DNA of 64,000 bases from Pseudomonas sp. RIT623. GTDB taxonomy: Bacteria; Pseudomonadota; Gammaproteobacteria; Pseudomonadales; Pseudomonadaceae. Position 1 is the stretch's first letter; each line of letters starts with the position of its first letter. Position numbers and translations under genes: made by a program. Below, piece after piece: positions 35,655 to 45,011 of the stretch. The notes below the pieces were generated by a model that had not been told where the DNA came from, did no database searches, and saw nothing but the letters and a program-made list of their open reading frames with translations. The stretch is taken from positions 310,001 to 374,000 of the forward strand of contig NZ_SOZA01000001.1 in the NCBI RefSeq assembly GCF_004519305.1, read 5' to 3'.

Positions 35655-36629
35655 TTACCCCACTTTCACCATGTGCGGGGCGGCGCGCTCGCCACCCTGG
35701 TGGTCCAGATCACGGCTGACCAGCAGCAGGACCTGCGCGGAGGCGTCGGACACCTGGGCCTTGTAGCCGGCGATGGAGCGGGCGAAGACGTTGTAGATGA
35801 CCACGGCCGGGATCGCCGCGACCAGGCCCAGGGCGGTGGCCAGCAGGGCTTCGGCGATACCGGGGGCGACCACGGCAAGGTTGGTGGTCTGGGTCTTGGC
35901 GATGCCGATGAAGCTGTTCATGATGCCCCAGACGGTACCGAACAGGCCGACGAACGGGGCGGTGGAGCCAATGGTGGCCAGCACGCCGGTGCCGCTGCTC
36001 ATGGTACGGCCGCTGGCGGCGACCAGGCGCTCGAGGCGGAAGCTGACGCGCTCCTTGATGCCTTCTTTCTCGCGGGCGTTGGCCGAAAGGCGCATTTCCT
36101 CGAGGGCGTCATGCACCAGGGTGTGGGCCAGGGTGCCTTCCTTGTTCGACACCTCGCTGGCCTCTTTCAGGCTCACCGAGCGTTTCAGGGCGGCGATCTC
36201 GCCACGCAGGCGGCGCTTGGCGCCCATCAGCTCGAAGCCTTTGGCGATCCAGATGGTCCAGGTGATGATCGAGGCGATGGCCAGGCCGATCATCACGGCC
36301 TTCACCACCACGTCGGCGTTCTTGTACATGCCCCAGGGGGACAGGTCGTGGGCCATGCCCAGCGAAGTGTCTTCGACCATCGCCTGGACGTTCTCGTCGG
36401 TCGGGGCCTGGCCTTCCAGCGGAGCAGTCGCGTCGGTCGGTGCGGCAACCGGGGCCTGGCCTTCGGCGGCAGGCGTGGCCGGGGCGGCGACAGCGGCGGC
36501 TGCCGGGGTAGCGGCGACAGGCTCTTCGGCCATGGCTGCCGGGGCCAGTACCAGGCTGAACATCAGCGCGGCAATGGCGCGCCAGGCGCGCGACGGGGTT
36601 GGCGAAGCGGAAGGTTGAGTGCGTGTCAT
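35655..36629 (-). CDS. exbB: biopolymer transport protein ExbB with extended N-terminus
   Basis: 324 residues from the ATG at 36629; a TTG at 36671 is in frame but unlikely. A signal-like segment (~10-35) and an Ala/Pro/Glu-rich periplasmic stretch to ~85 precede the usual three-helix ExbB domain with GMYKNADVVVK, GTVWGIMNSFIG and PGIAEALLATALGLVAAIPA (positions ~255-275). E. coli ExbB is 244 residues, so the N-terminus is the long Pseudomonas type. First gene of exbB-exbD-tonB. Confidence 0.94.
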   Translation of the reverse strand: MTRTQPSASPTPSRAWRAIAALMFSLVLAPAAMAEEPVAATPAAAAVAAPATPAAEGQAPVAAPTDATAPLEGQAPTDENVQAMVEDTSLGMAHDLSPWGMYKNADVVVKAVMIGLAIASIITWTIWIAKGFELMGAKRRLRGEIAALKRSVSLKEASEVSNKEGTLAHTLVHDALEEMRLSANAREKEGIKERVSFRLERLVAASGRTMSSGTGVLATIGSTAPFVGLFGTVWGIMNSFIGIAKTQTTNLAVVAPGIAEALLATALGLVAAIPAVVIYNVFARSIAGYKAQVSDASAQVLLLVSRDLDHQGGERAAPHMVKVG

Positions 36630-36704
36630 GCTGGCCGGACCTGATGAAGAGAAATGGGTTGAGTTCTTCAAGGCCTCGAAGCAGGCCGAGAACAGACAAG
36701 GCGG

Positions 36705-36733
36705 CCATTATTGCAAGTAATTCTTGTTAACAA
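36705..36733 (-). promoter_or_regulatory. candidate exbB promoter in an AT-rich region
   Basis: On the minus strand TTGTTA (36728-36733), 17-bp spacer and TAATGG (36705-36710). The AT-rich surroundings could hold a Fur site, but I find only weak matches to GATAATGATAATCATTATC. Confidence 0.4.
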
Positions 36734-36821
36734 AAGTAATGAGATTGCTTTTTTTGACCTTGGTATAGCCGTTGATCGCGTTAACCCGATAGCCTGCGCC
36801 TTTCGCATTGGGAGATTTGGT

Positions 36822-37676
36822 ATGTCAGACGTTTCAGCTTTGATCGTGGGTTGCGGTGATGTGGGCAGCCGCCTGGCCCGCCAACTGCTTGCTCAAGGCT
36901 GGCAGGTCAGCGGCTTGCGGCGTTCGGTCGATCAGCTGCCCGAAGGCGTGCGGCCCATTGCCGCCGATCTTTCTGATCGCCGCCAACCTGAGGCCTGGCC
37001 CGAGTGCGCGCCTGACTACCTGGTGTACTGCGTGGCCGCCAACCAGCATGACGAGGCCGGCTACCAGGCCGCCTATGTCGAGGGGTTACGCCATGTGCTG
37101 GGGTGGCTTGAGCGCAACGGCCAGGCGCCGCGCCGCCTGCTGTTCGTTTCCAGCAGCAGTGTCTATGCGCAGCAGGATGGCGAGTGGATCGACGAGACCG
37201 CCAGCACCGCGCCTGAAGGCTATTCCGGCAAGGTGATGCTGGAAGCGGAGCGTCTGGCCCTTGAAAGTGACATCCCTGCCAGCATCGTGCGCCTGACCGG
37301 TATCTATGGCCCGGGCCGAGAGTGGCTGCTGAGTCAGGTTCGTCAGGGCTATCGTGTAGCCGAGGAGCCGCCCTTGTATGGCAACCGGATCCATGCCGAG
37401 GATGCCGCGAGCTTGCTGGCGCATCTGCTGCAGTCTGATGCCCAGGGTGTAGCGCTCGATGATTGCTATATCGGCGTGGATGACGACCCGGCGCCGCTGG
37501 CTGACGTGGTGGCTTGGTTGCGCGGGTATCTTGGGGTGACCGAATGGTCGGATGAGCAACGCGTGCGGCGTACCGGCAGCAAGCGCTGCAGCAATGCGCG
37601 GGCGCGGGCGCTAGGCTGGGTGCCGCAGTATCCGAGTTATAAAGAGGGGTATGCGGCCATTCTGGCAGGGCGTTGA
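36822..37676 (+). CDS. NAD-dependent epimerase/dehydratase family protein (extended SDR)
   Basis: 284 residues from the ATG at 36822 with GGGAGA upstream. The N-terminal Rossmann motif is VGCGDVGSRLA, an atypical GxGxxG also seen in YeeZ-type proteins. FVSSSSVYAQQDG contains Ser and Tyr, but the usual YxxxK appears as YSGKVMLE, so the catalytic pair may be Tyr-Lys in that segment. Function is unknown; related proteins are often annotated as sugar-nucleotide epimerases. Divergent from exbB. Confidence 0.75.
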   Translation: MSDVSALIVGCGDVGSRLARQLLAQGWQVSGLRRSVDQLPEGVRPIAADLSDRRQPEAWPECAPDYLVYCVAANQHDEAGYQAAYVEGLRHVLGWLERNGQAPRRLLFVSSSSVYAQQDGEWIDETASTAPEGYSGKVMLEAERLALESDIPASIVRLTGIYGPGREWLLSQVRQGYRVAEEPPLYGNRIHAEDAASLLAHLLQSDAQGVALDDCYIGVDDDPAPLADVVAWLRGYLGVTEWSDEQRVRRTGSKRCSNARARALGWVPQYPSYKEGYAAILAGR

Positions 37677-37683
37677 GTGGCAG

Positions 37684-37745
37684 TTCGCCGGCAAGCCGGC
37701 TCCTACAGGTGAAGCGTAATCTGTAGGAGCCGGCTTGCCGGCGAA
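37684..37745. repeat. REP pair (inverted)
   Basis: Units at 37684-37708 and 37722-37745 between convergent genes. Confidence 0.85.
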
Positions 37746-37758
37746 TGGGCTGGATCTG

Positions 37759-38484
37759 TCAATCCTTCTCCAGCAGCCACTGCCGCGCACCGGGCGTCAG
37801 CTGCGGTTTTTCATCGGGCTGGGCAAGATTCACCGCCTGGTAGATTTCCAGGGTGTCGCCGTCACGTTTGAACATCCACGGTGCGCCGCGTTGGTTGCGT
37901 TCAAGCCACAGGCTGTCGTTGCTACCCCCCATATCGGCGCAGTCGCCGGCCAGGCACAGGGCGAAACGATCCGGGCCGGGCAGGCCGGTCACGCTGCCAG
38001 TGTCGCTGAAGCGCACCACGGCGCCTTTGCCCTGGCCTTCGACGATCTTCCAGTCGCCGCCCAGGTAGGCCTGGTACAGCGCCCTCTCGAAACTGCCGCC
38101 CAATGGAGCGTTGCCCGCGGTTTTGCTGCGCACGAACCGCTGTTTACCGACCTCCGGGTCGTTGGTGGTCAACGTGTCGCCGGAGAGGCCGAGTTGCTGG
38201 CCTTGATCACCGGAAAACCTGACTTCCCAAGGCTCCTTGGCGGTTACCAGGTGGCCGTCAACGGCTTCGAACCCGTTGGTATAACTGGCAGCCTGCTTGG
38301 CCACATCCAGCTTCCATTCCAGGGCGAGGCCGTGTTTGTTCAGGGTCTGGGTGATTCGGCCGCTCTTGACGGCGGAGTCGATGGCGTCCTGGTTGATCCA
38401 GGTGCCGTCGAGGTCTTCAGGTTTGTGGCTGGCGCAGCCGCCCAGGATCAGGGCTGCCAGCGCGAGGGGCAGGGCATGACGCAT
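37759..38484 (-). CDS. predicted outer-membrane or periplasmic lipoprotein, function unknown
   Basis: 241 residues. Signal peptide with lipobox LGGC, acylated Cys near residue 17, and no Asp at +2. The mature part has about eight predicted beta strands and one cysteine pair (LCLAGDCADM). Two stretches, DLDGTWINQDAID and LGGDWKIVEGQG, look alike and suggest a duplicated lipocalin-like half. I do not recognise a named family. It lies next to ridA on the same strand, 55 bp downstream. Confidence 0.65.
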   Translation of the reverse strand: MRHALPLALAALILGGCASHKPEDLDGTWINQDAIDSAVKSGRITQTLNKHGLALEWKLDVAKQAASYTNGFEAVDGHLVTAKEPWEVRFSGDQGQQLGLSGDTLTTNDPEVGKQRFVRSKTAGNAPLGGSFERALYQAYLGGDWKIVEGQGKGAVVRFSDTGSVTGLPGPDRFALCLAGDCADMGGSNDSLWLERNQRGAPWMFKRDGDTLEIYQAVNLAQPDEKPQLTPGARQWLLEKD

Positions 38485-38539
38485 GGTGGGGACCTTCAGG
38501 CAGGAAAGGCGGCAGGCAGGGCGCCGGCCGCCTGGGGCA

Positions 38540-38920
38540 TCACTCGATGACGAGGATGGCGTCCATCTCGACTTGCGAGCCCTTCGGCAGGGCTGCCACG
38601 CCGATGGCGGCGCGGGCCGGATAGGGCTGCTCGAAGTAGCGACCCATGACTTCGTTGACCTTGGCGAAGTGGCTGAGGTCGGTGAGGAAGATGTTCAGCT
38701 TGACGATGTCCTTGAACGAACCGCCGGCGGCCTCGGCTACAGCCTTGAGGTTTTCGAACACCTGCACGGTCTGGGCTTCGAAGCCTTCGACCAGCTCCAT
38801 GGTCTTTGGATCGAGCGGAATCTGGCCCGACATGTAGACGGTATTGCCGGCCTTGATCGCCTGCGAGTAAGTGCCGATGGCGGCAGGGGCCTTGTCGCTG
38901 TTGATGACGGTCTTGCTCAT
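38540..38920 (-). CDS. ridA: 2-iminobutanoate/2-iminopropanoate deaminase
   Basis: 126 residues, a trimeric RidA/YjgF/UK114 protein. It hydrolyses reactive enamine/imine intermediates released by PLP enzymes. [11 protein letters not shown] at the start, SGQIPLD and the C-terminal [18 protein letters not shown] with the catalytic Arg (near residue 105) are all present. It starts 23 nt after spoT and belongs to that operon. Confidence 0.96.
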   Translation of the reverse strand: MSKTVINSDKAPAAIGTYSQAIKAGNTVYMSGQIPLDPKTMELVEGFEAQTVQVFENLKAVAEAAGGSFKDIVKLNIFLTDLSHFAKVNEVMGRYFEQPYPARAAIGVAALPKGSQVEMDAILVIE

Positions 38921-38943
38921 GATGACTCCTTGCGGTTGGCGGA

Positions 38944-41052
38944 CTACGCACGTGTCCGGGTGATGCGGACCACGCCGGTGAGGGTGCGCAGTTTCTTGAT
39001 CACACGGGCCAGGTGCACGCGGTCGCGCACGCTGACCACCAGTTGGACCACGCTGATACGGCCGTCGCGTTCGTCCATGCTGATTTTCTCGATGTTGCCG
39101 TCGGCGGCGTTGACGCTGCTGGCCAGCAGGGCGATCAGGCCACGCTGGTGCTCCAGCTCGACGCGCAGCTCGACATTGAACTCGCCGGTGATGTCCTTGG
39201 CCCAGGAGAGCTGCAGGCACTTCTCTGGGTTGTGGCGGATTTCACTGATGTTGCGGCAGTCTTCCAGGTGCACGACCATGCCCTTGCCCGCCGACAGGTG
39301 GCCGACGATGGCATCGCCCGGGATCGGCGTGCAGCACTTGGCGTAGCTGAGTACCAGGCCCTCGGTGCCGCGGATCGCCAGTGGGCCTTCCGGCGCCGGC
39401 AGTTGCTCGCCCTCGGCGGACAGCAGGCGGCGGGCCACCACGTAGGCCATGCGGTTGCCCAGGCCGATGTCTTCGAGCAGGTCCTCGATCAGCTCCAGGC
39501 GGTACTCGCTGAGAATGGCCTGGATACGCTCCTGGGGAATCAGCTCCAGGCTGCTGTCGAAGCCGGTCAGCACCTTGTTCAGCAGGCGCTCGCCAAGGCT
39601 GATGGACTCGGAGCGGCGCTGCTGCTTGAGGGCATGGCGAATATGCGTGCGCGCCTTACCGGTGACCACGAAGTTGAGCCAGGCCGGGTTCGGCCGTGCG
39701 CCCGGCGCGCTGACGATCTCGACGGTGGAGCCGCTCTGCAGCGGCTCGGACAGCGGTGCGAGGCGGCGATTGATGCGGCAGGCGATACAGCTGTTGCCGA
39801 CGTCGGTGTGCACCGCGTAGGCGAAGTCGACGGCGGTGGAGCCCTTGGGCAGCTCCATGATCCGGCCTTTCGGGGTGAAGACGTAGACCTCATCGGGGAA
39901 CAGGTCGATCTTCACGCTCTCGATGAACTCCAGCGAGTTGCCGGCGCGCTGCTGCAGCTCGAGGATGCCCTTGACCCATTGGCGGGCGCGGGCGTGGCTG
40001 CCCTTGGGCTGCTCCTGCTCGTTGGACTTGTACAGCCAGTGCGCGGCAATGCCGTTGTTGGCCATCTCTTCCATCTCGCGGGTGCGGATCTGGATTTCGA
40101 TGGGCACGCCGTGCATGCCGAACAGCGTGGTGTGCAACGACTGGTAGCCGTTGGCCTTGGGAATCGCGATGTAGTCCTTGAAGCGCCCCGGCAGCGGTTT
40201 GTACAGGTTGTGCACGGCGCCGAGCACGCGGTAGCAGGTGTCGACCTTGTCGACGATGATGCGGAAGGCGTACACGTCCATGATCTCGGTGAAGGCGCGG
40301 CGCTTGCCGCGCATCTTCTTGTAGATGCCATAGAGGTGTTTCTGCCGGCCGCTGACTTCGCCCTCGATGCCGTCGGCGGCCAGGCAGTTGGCCAGCGAGG
40401 TCTCGATCTTGGCGACGATCTCCTTGCGGTTGCCACGGGCGGCCTTGACCGCGCGGTGGATCAACGTCGAGCGCATCGGGTGCATGGCCTTGAAGCCGAG
40501 GTCCTCGAACTCCACGCGCACGGTGTGCATCCCCAGGCGGTTGGCGATGGGGGCGTAGATCTCGAGGGTTTCCTTGGCGATGCGCCGGCGCTTCTCGCCG
40601 GACAGCACCTCCAGCGTGCGCATGTTGTGCAGGCGGTCGGCCAGCTTGACCAGGATCACGCGGATATCGCGGGCCATGGCCATGGCCATCTTCTGGAAGT
40701 TCTCGGCCTGCGCCTCGGCCTTGGTCTCGAAGTTCATCTGGGTCAGCTTGCTGACCCCGTCGACCAGCTCGGCGACAGTCTCGCCGAATTGCTGGCTCAA
40801 GGCTTCCTTGGCGATGCCGGTGTCTTCGATCACGTCGTGCAGCATGGCCGCCATCAGGCTCTGATGGTCCATGTGCATGTCGGCGAGGATGCTGGCCACG
40901 GCCAGCGGGTGGGTCACGTAGGGCTCGCCGCTGCGGCGGCGCTGCCCATCGTGGGCCTGTTCGGCGTAGAAGTAGGCGCGCCGGACCAGGTTGACCTGTT
41001 CGGGGCCTAGATAGGTCGACAGCCGTTCGGCGAGGGCTTCTATACCCGGCAT
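38944..41052 (-). CDS. spoT: bifunctional (p)ppGpp synthetase/hydrolase SpoT
   Basis: 702 residues. Order of domains: HD hydrolase (~25-180; His48 and His72-Asp73 are metal ligands), synthetase (~235-345, with [22 protein letters not shown] region), TGS (~385-445), helical/zinc-finger-like region and C-terminal ACT. It makes and degrades the stringent alarmone. The hydrolase motif is intact, which with RelA elsewhere identifies SpoT. rpoZ is 59 bp upstream and ridA follows. Confidence 0.96.
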   Translation of the reverse strand: MPGIEALAERLSTYLGPEQVNLVRRAYFYAEQAHDGQRRRSGEPYVTHPLAVASILADMHMDHQSLMAAMLHDVIEDTGIAKEALSQQFGETVAELVDGVSKLTQMNFETKAEAQAENFQKMAMAMARDIRVILVKLADRLHNMRTLEVLSGEKRRRIAKETLEIYAPIANRLGMHTVRVEFEDLGFKAMHPMRSTLIHRAVKAARGNRKEIVAKIETSLANCLAADGIEGEVSGRQKHLYGIYKKMRGKRRAFTEIMDVYAFRIIVDKVDTCYRVLGAVHNLYKPLPGRFKDYIAIPKANGYQSLHTTLFGMHGVPIEIQIRTREMEEMANNGIAAHWLYKSNEQEQPKGSHARARQWVKGILELQQRAGNSLEFIESVKIDLFPDEVYVFTPKGRIMELPKGSTAVDFAYAVHTDVGNSCIACRINRRLAPLSEPLQSGSTVEIVSAPGARPNPAWLNFVVTGKARTHIRHALKQQRRSESISLGERLLNKVLTGFDSSLELIPQERIQAILSEYRLELIEDLLEDIGLGNRMAYVVARRLLSAEGEQLPAPEGPLAIRGTEGLVLSYAKCCTPIPGDAIVGHLSAGKGMVVHLEDCRNISEIRHNPEKCLQLSWAKDITGEFNVELRVELEHQRGLIALLASSVNAADGNIEKISMDERDGRISVVQLVVSVRDRVHLARVIKKLRTLTGVVRITRTRA

Positions 41053-41111
41053 GGGTTCACCTCTTGCTGAAGAAGAGGGCCTTGCGCCGCACGGTGTCGA
41101 CTAGGCATCAA

Positions 41112-41375
41112 TCAGACCGCCTCGTTGTTCTCGTCCTCGAATGCGGCGAACACCGGATCTTCGGTGACGATCTCTTCGGCGGCGATGAATTCAGGAGTGA
41201 CGATACCTTCGGCGATCTCACGCAGGGCGACGACGGTGGGCTTGTCGTTTTCCCATGCAACGCGCGGCTCTTTGCCGCCGGTCGCCAGCTGGCGGGCGCG
41301 CTTGGTCGAGAGCATGACCAGCTCGAAGCGGTTATCCACGTGTTCCAGGCAGTCTTCAACAGTTACGCGGGCCAT
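41112..41375 (-). CDS. rpoZ: DNA-directed RNA polymerase omega subunit
   Basis: 87 residues from the ATG at 41375. [20 protein letters not shown] is the invariant beginning, and RARQL follows near residue 27. It assists assembly of RNA polymerase and takes part in ppGpp binding. It heads the rpoZ-spoT-ridA group. gmk, which lies directly upstream in E. coli and, as I recall, in P. aeruginosa, is here about 5.2 kb away. An AT-rich patch at 41436-41463 may be its promoter. Confidence 0.97.
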   Translation of the reverse strand: MARVTVEDCLEHVDNRFELVMLSTKRARQLATGGKEPRVAWENDKPTVVALREIAEGIVTPEFIAAEEIVTEDPVFAAFEDENNEAV

Positions 41376-41497
41376 GGTCTTCCTCAGTAGCAAATGCGGT
41401 AGGCGTGCGCCCAGAATGGGCAGGCGGACTCGATAGTTTAAAAAATCACCAGCCAATAGGGAAGGGCTGTTTTATCGGGTGTACCTGTGGCGCCTGT

Positions 41498-41570
41498 ATC
41501 GCGGGGCAAGCCTGCTCCCACGCATGTGTTCCCGAATCGGGGCAAGGTGGGGGCGGGCTTGACCCGCGAT
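41498..41570. repeat. REP-like pair, third subtype
   Basis: ATCGCGGGGCAAGCCTGCTC (41498) and its diverged complement ending at 41570 (GGGCTTGACCCGCGAT), flanking about 25 bp. Confidence 0.7.
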
Positions 41571-41654
41571 AGGGCCGATCCAGGCAATTGGAGCCAACCG
41601 CCGATGCCCGACAATAGCTTGCCGTCCATCGCCGACACAACCGCCCTTGACGCG

Positions 41655-42530
41655 TTAACGCAACATTGCGTCGCGCAGGCGCGGGGTCAACTCCTCGAAC
41701 AGCGTCTGCACCGAACGCAAGGCCCGGCAATCCGGGCGGGTCAGCAGCCACAGCTGGGTGTCGCAGCCCGGTAGTGGGCCGCTCAGCGCCTCTACCCCCG
41801 GCAGGGCGTGAACCATGTAGTCGGGCAGCGCCGCCACGCCCAGGCCGGTGGTCACCAACTGGGCGATGGTCGACATGCCGCTGCACTGGTAGCGCGGGAT
41901 CAGCCCTGGGTGATACTGGTTGCGCCAGACCACGGTGGCGTGGTCCTGCATGGAGTCGTCGGGGGCGATCCACGGCACGCTGGCGGGCGAGGCATCGAGC
42001 CGCTCGCGCAGCTGCGCACGCCCACAGATCACGTAGCTGGTCGAGCCCAGGCAACGGCCCACCAGGTGCTCCGGTGGCGTATTGGTCAGGCGCAGGGCAA
42101 TGTCGGCGTCGCGTCGGCTGAGGTTGGCGAAGGTGTTGGAGGTGCCCATTTCCAGCGACAGCGCTGGGTAGTTGGGCATGAACTCGGCCAGCGCCGGCAA
42201 CAGCAGGCTGTGCAGCACCGCCTCGGTACAGGTCAGGCGCACCGTGCCGCTGACCACCTGCTCGCCGCTGGTCAGGGCGATACGCGCGGCGTCCAGCGCC
42301 TGCTCGGCGCGTTCGGCCTGCTCGGCCAGGGCCTGGGCGGTGTCGGTGGGCAGGTAGCCCTTGCGGCTCTTGACGAACAGCGCGGTGCCCAGTGCCGATT
42401 CCAGTCGCCGGATCGAGCGGAACACCGTGGAAACGTCGACCTTGAGCAGCTCGGCGGCCTTGGCCAGGGAGCGCCCGCGTTCCAGCGCCAGGACCAGGGC
42501 GAGGTCCGCATGGTTGATCTGATATTGCAT
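41655..42530 (-). CDS. LysR-family transcriptional regulator
   Basis: 291 residues from the ATG at 42530. The helix-turn-helix is in residues ~18-40 (SLAKAAELLKVDVSTVFRSI), followed by the linker helix and the effector domain. It is divergent from the gamma-glutamylpolyamine synthetase gene and likely controls the cluster at 42.7-46.6 kb. The STVF variant of the recognition helix is unusual among LysR proteins. Ligand unknown. Confidence 0.85.
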   Translation of the reverse strand: MQYQINHADLALVLALERGRSLAKAAELLKVDVSTVFRSIRRLESALGTALFVKSRKGYLPTDTAQALAEQAERAEQALDAARIALTSGEQVVSGTVRLTCTEAVLHSLLLPALAEFMPNYPALSLEMGTSNTFANLSRRDADIALRLTNTPPEHLVGRCLGSTSYVICGRAQLRERLDASPASVPWIAPDDSMQDHATVVWRNQYHPGLIPRYQCSGMSTIAQLVTTGLGVAALPDYMVHALPGVEALSGPLPGCDTQLWLLTRPDCRALRSVQTLFEELTPRLRDAMLR

Positions 42531-42572
42531 CGATGCACGCTCTGCTTGCCGAAATGCCAATGTCTGTTGCGT

Positions 42573-42601
42573 GGGGGCCATTTTATAGTGAAACGGCCCC
42601 C
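42573..42601. promoter_or_regulatory. inverted repeat between lysR and the glutamine-synthetase-like gene
   Basis: GGGGGCC (42573-42579) and GGCCCCC (42595-42601) flank a 15-bp AT-rich centre containing TTTATAGTG. It could be an operator or promoter element. Confidence 0.4.
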
Positions 42602-42737
42602 CGGAATCAATGCACCCGGTCGGCGACCAGCCCCCAACGATGGGCCAGTGAAAAGAACAACAGCAGCACCATCGTCGCCTTTCGAGGCGTCATCCGCAGT
42701 TCCCACATCGCCGCTCCAAATCGAAGGATGTACAGCC

Positions 42738-44120
42738 ATGACGTCGGTCTCCCCGTGCGCCAGTTCTTCCCGCGAGATGAATGAGTTCCTGGATGCCCAT
42801 CCGGATACCCAGTACGTCGACCTGCTGATCTCCGACATGAACGGGGTGGTGCGCGGCAAGCGCATCGAGCGCGCCAGCCTGCACAAGGTGTACGAAAAGG
42901 GCATCAACCTGCCGGCCTCGCTGTTCGCCCTCGACATCAACGGCTCGACCGTCGAAAGCACCGGCCTGGGCCTGGACATCGGCGACGCCGACCGTGTCTG
43001 CCACCCGATCCCCGGCACGCTGTCCGACGAGCCGTGGCAGAAACGCCCGACCGCCCAGTTGCTGATGACCATGCACGAGCTGGACGGCGCGCCGTTCTTC
43101 GCCGACCCGCGGGAAGTGCTGCGCCAGGTGGTGGCCAAGTTCGATGCCCTGGGCCTGGATATCTGCGCGGCCTTCGAGCTGGAGTTCTACCTGATCGACC
43201 AGGACAACCTCAACGGCCGGCCACAGCCGCCACGCTCGCCGCTTTCGGGCAAGCGCCCGCAGTCGACCCAGGTGTACCTGATCGACGACCTCGATGAATA
43301 TGCCGACTGCCTGCAGGACATGCTCGAGGCTGCCAAGGAACAAGGCCTGCCGGCCGACGCCATCGTCAAGGAAAGCGCCCCGGCGCAGTTCGAGGTCAAC
43401 CTGCATCATGTCGCCGACCCGCTCAAGGCCTGCGACTACGCGATCTTGCTCAAGCGCCTGATCAAGAACGTCGCCTATGACCATGAGATGGACACCACCT
43501 TCATGGCCAAGCCCTATCCGGGCCAAGCGGGTAACGGCTTGCACGTGCACATCTCGCTGCTGGACAAGAAAACCGGCAAGAACATCTTCGCCAACGACGA
43601 CCCGCTGCAAAGCGACGCGCTGCGCCATGCCATCGGCGGCGTGCTGGAGACCATGCCGGCGTCGATGGCCTTCCTCTGCCCGAACATCAACTCCTATCGC
43701 CGCTTCGGCGCCCAGTTCTACGTGCCCAACGCACCGAGCTGGGGCCTGGACAACCGTACCGTGGCCGTGCGCGTGCCCACCGACAGCAGTGACAACGTGC
43801 GCATCGAGCACCGCGTGGCCGGTGCCGATGCCAACCCGTACCTGATGCTCGCGGCGATCCTTGCCGGCATCCACCACGGCCTGACCCACCAGGTCGAGCC
43901 GGGCGCGCCAATCGAGGGCAACTCGTACGAGCAACTGGAGCAGAGCCTGCCGAACAACCTGCGCGACGCCTTGCGCGCGCTGGACGACAGCGAAGTGCTC
44001 AACCAATACATCAGCCCGGACTACATCGATATCTTCGTGGCCTGCAAGGAGAGCGAGCTGGCCGAGTTCGAAGTGTCGATCTCCGACCTCGAGTACAACT
44101 GGTACCTGCACACGGTGTAA
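42738..44120 (+). CDS. glutamine-synthetase-like ligase, probable gamma-glutamylpolyamine synthetase
   Basis: 460 residues. Glutamine synthetase fold: N-terminal domain with DMNGVVRGKRI, metal-binding AAFELEFYL, APAQFEVNLHH, ATP-binding NGLHVHIS and the arginine-rich RIEHRVAGADANPY. Adenylylation tyrosine is lacking, as in PuuA/SpuI-type enzymes that ligate glutamate to polyamines. The next gene is a PuuD-like hydrolase and the third an amino-acid permease, which fits gamma-glutamylation of putrescine, cadaverine or another amine. The exact substrate is inferred. GAAGGATG precedes the ATG. Confidence 0.9.
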   Translation: MTSVSPCASSSREMNEFLDAHPDTQYVDLLISDMNGVVRGKRIERASLHKVYEKGINLPASLFALDINGSTVESTGLGLDIGDADRVCHPIPGTLSDEPWQKRPTAQLLMTMHELDGAPFFADPREVLRQVVAKFDALGLDICAAFELEFYLIDQDNLNGRPQPPRSPLSGKRPQSTQVYLIDDLDEYADCLQDMLEAAKEQGLPADAIVKESAPAQFEVNLHHVADPLKACDYAILLKRLIKNVAYDHEMDTTFMAKPYPGQAGNGLHVHISLLDKKTGKNIFANDDPLQSDALRHAIGGVLETMPASMAFLCPNINSYRRFGAQFYVPNAPSWGLDNRTVAVRVPTDSSDNVRIEHRVAGADANPYLMLAAILAGIHHGLTHQVEPGAPIEGNSYEQLEQSLPNNLRDALRALDDSEVLNQYISPDYIDIFVACKESELAEFEVSISDLEYNWYLHTV

Positions 44121-44124
44121 GCCC

Positions 44125-44898
44125 ATGAGCGCAATTGCGGTCCCCTTGATCGGTGTCAGCGCCTGCCGCCAGCAGGTGGGGAAGAACTCGTCGCACACGG
44201 TGGGTGACAAGTACGTCGAGGCCGCGGGCTTCGCCGGGCTGCCGCTGATCCTGCCGGCGCGTGATGGTGGCAGCGACCCGCAGGCGCTGCTGGCACGCCT
44301 GGATGGCATTCTTTTTACCGGTTCGCCTTCAAATGTCGAGCCGCATCATTACAATGGCGCGCCCAGCGTGGAAGGTACCCGCCATGACCTGGCGCGCGAC
44401 CGGCTGACGTTGCCCCTGCTGCAGGCGGCGATCGTCGCCGGCGTGCCGGTGTTGTGCGTCTGCCGTGGTTTCCAGGAGCTGAACGTGGCCCTGGGTGGCA
44501 GCTTGCACCAGCGGGTGCAGGAACTGCCCGGCTACCTGGATCACCGCGAACCTGAGGACGCACCCCTGGAGGTGCAGTACGGCCCTCGGCACCCGGTCGG
44601 CATTGAGCCTGGCGGAGTGTTCGAGCGCCTGGGCCTGGCTGCGCAGTTCGAGGTCAACTCGCTGCACAGCCAGGGCATCGACCGCCTGGCCCCGGGCCTG
44701 CGTGTCGAGGCACGGGCCCCGGATGGCCTGATCGAAGCGGTGTCGATGCCTGACGCGCCGGGCTTTGTGCTTGGCGTGCAGTGGCACCCTGAATGGCGTT
44801 TCGCCGAAAACCCGGTTTCGCTGCGCCTGTTCGAGGCGTTCCGCGAGGCTTGCATTGCCCATGCTGCACGGGAGGGGGTGCGTCGGGAAACACCCTGA
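44125..44898 (+). CDS. gamma-glutamyl-gamma-aminobutyrate hydrolase (class I amidotransferase fold)
   Basis: 257 residues, PuuD/SpuA-like. It should release glutamate from gamma-glutamyl-GABA or a similar amide. The nucleophile Cys113 is in VCRGFQELN; the catalytic His and Glu are in GVQWHPEW near residue 225. It begins 4 nt after the ligase gene, so the two are cotranscribed and probably consecutive in one pathway (ligation, oxidation, hydrolysis). Confidence 0.92.
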   Translation: MSAIAVPLIGVSACRQQVGKNSSHTVGDKYVEAAGFAGLPLILPARDGGSDPQALLARLDGILFTGSPSNVEPHHYNGAPSVEGTRHDLARDRLTLPLLQAAIVAGVPVLCVCRGFQELNVALGGSLHQRVQELPGYLDHREPEDAPLEVQYGPRHPVGIEPGGVFERLGLAAQFEVNSLHSQGIDRLAPGLRVEARAPDGLIEAVSMPDAPGFVLGVQWHPEWRFAENPVSLRLFEAFREACIAHAAREGVRRETP

Positions 44899-45011
44899 CG
44901 TTAGCCGAAGGTCCTGGATGACCGTGCCCCCACCGCGAGCTTTCAATGAGTGAAAGCGGGCCCTCTACGGCGGGCCTGTGAAAACAATTCCAATAGTTAC
45001 GGCGCAGACTC

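Noticed and set aside
36700..36770. Fur box upstream of exbB
   Set aside because: Best alignments match only about 10 of 19 positions of the consensus, no better than expected in AT-rich DNA.
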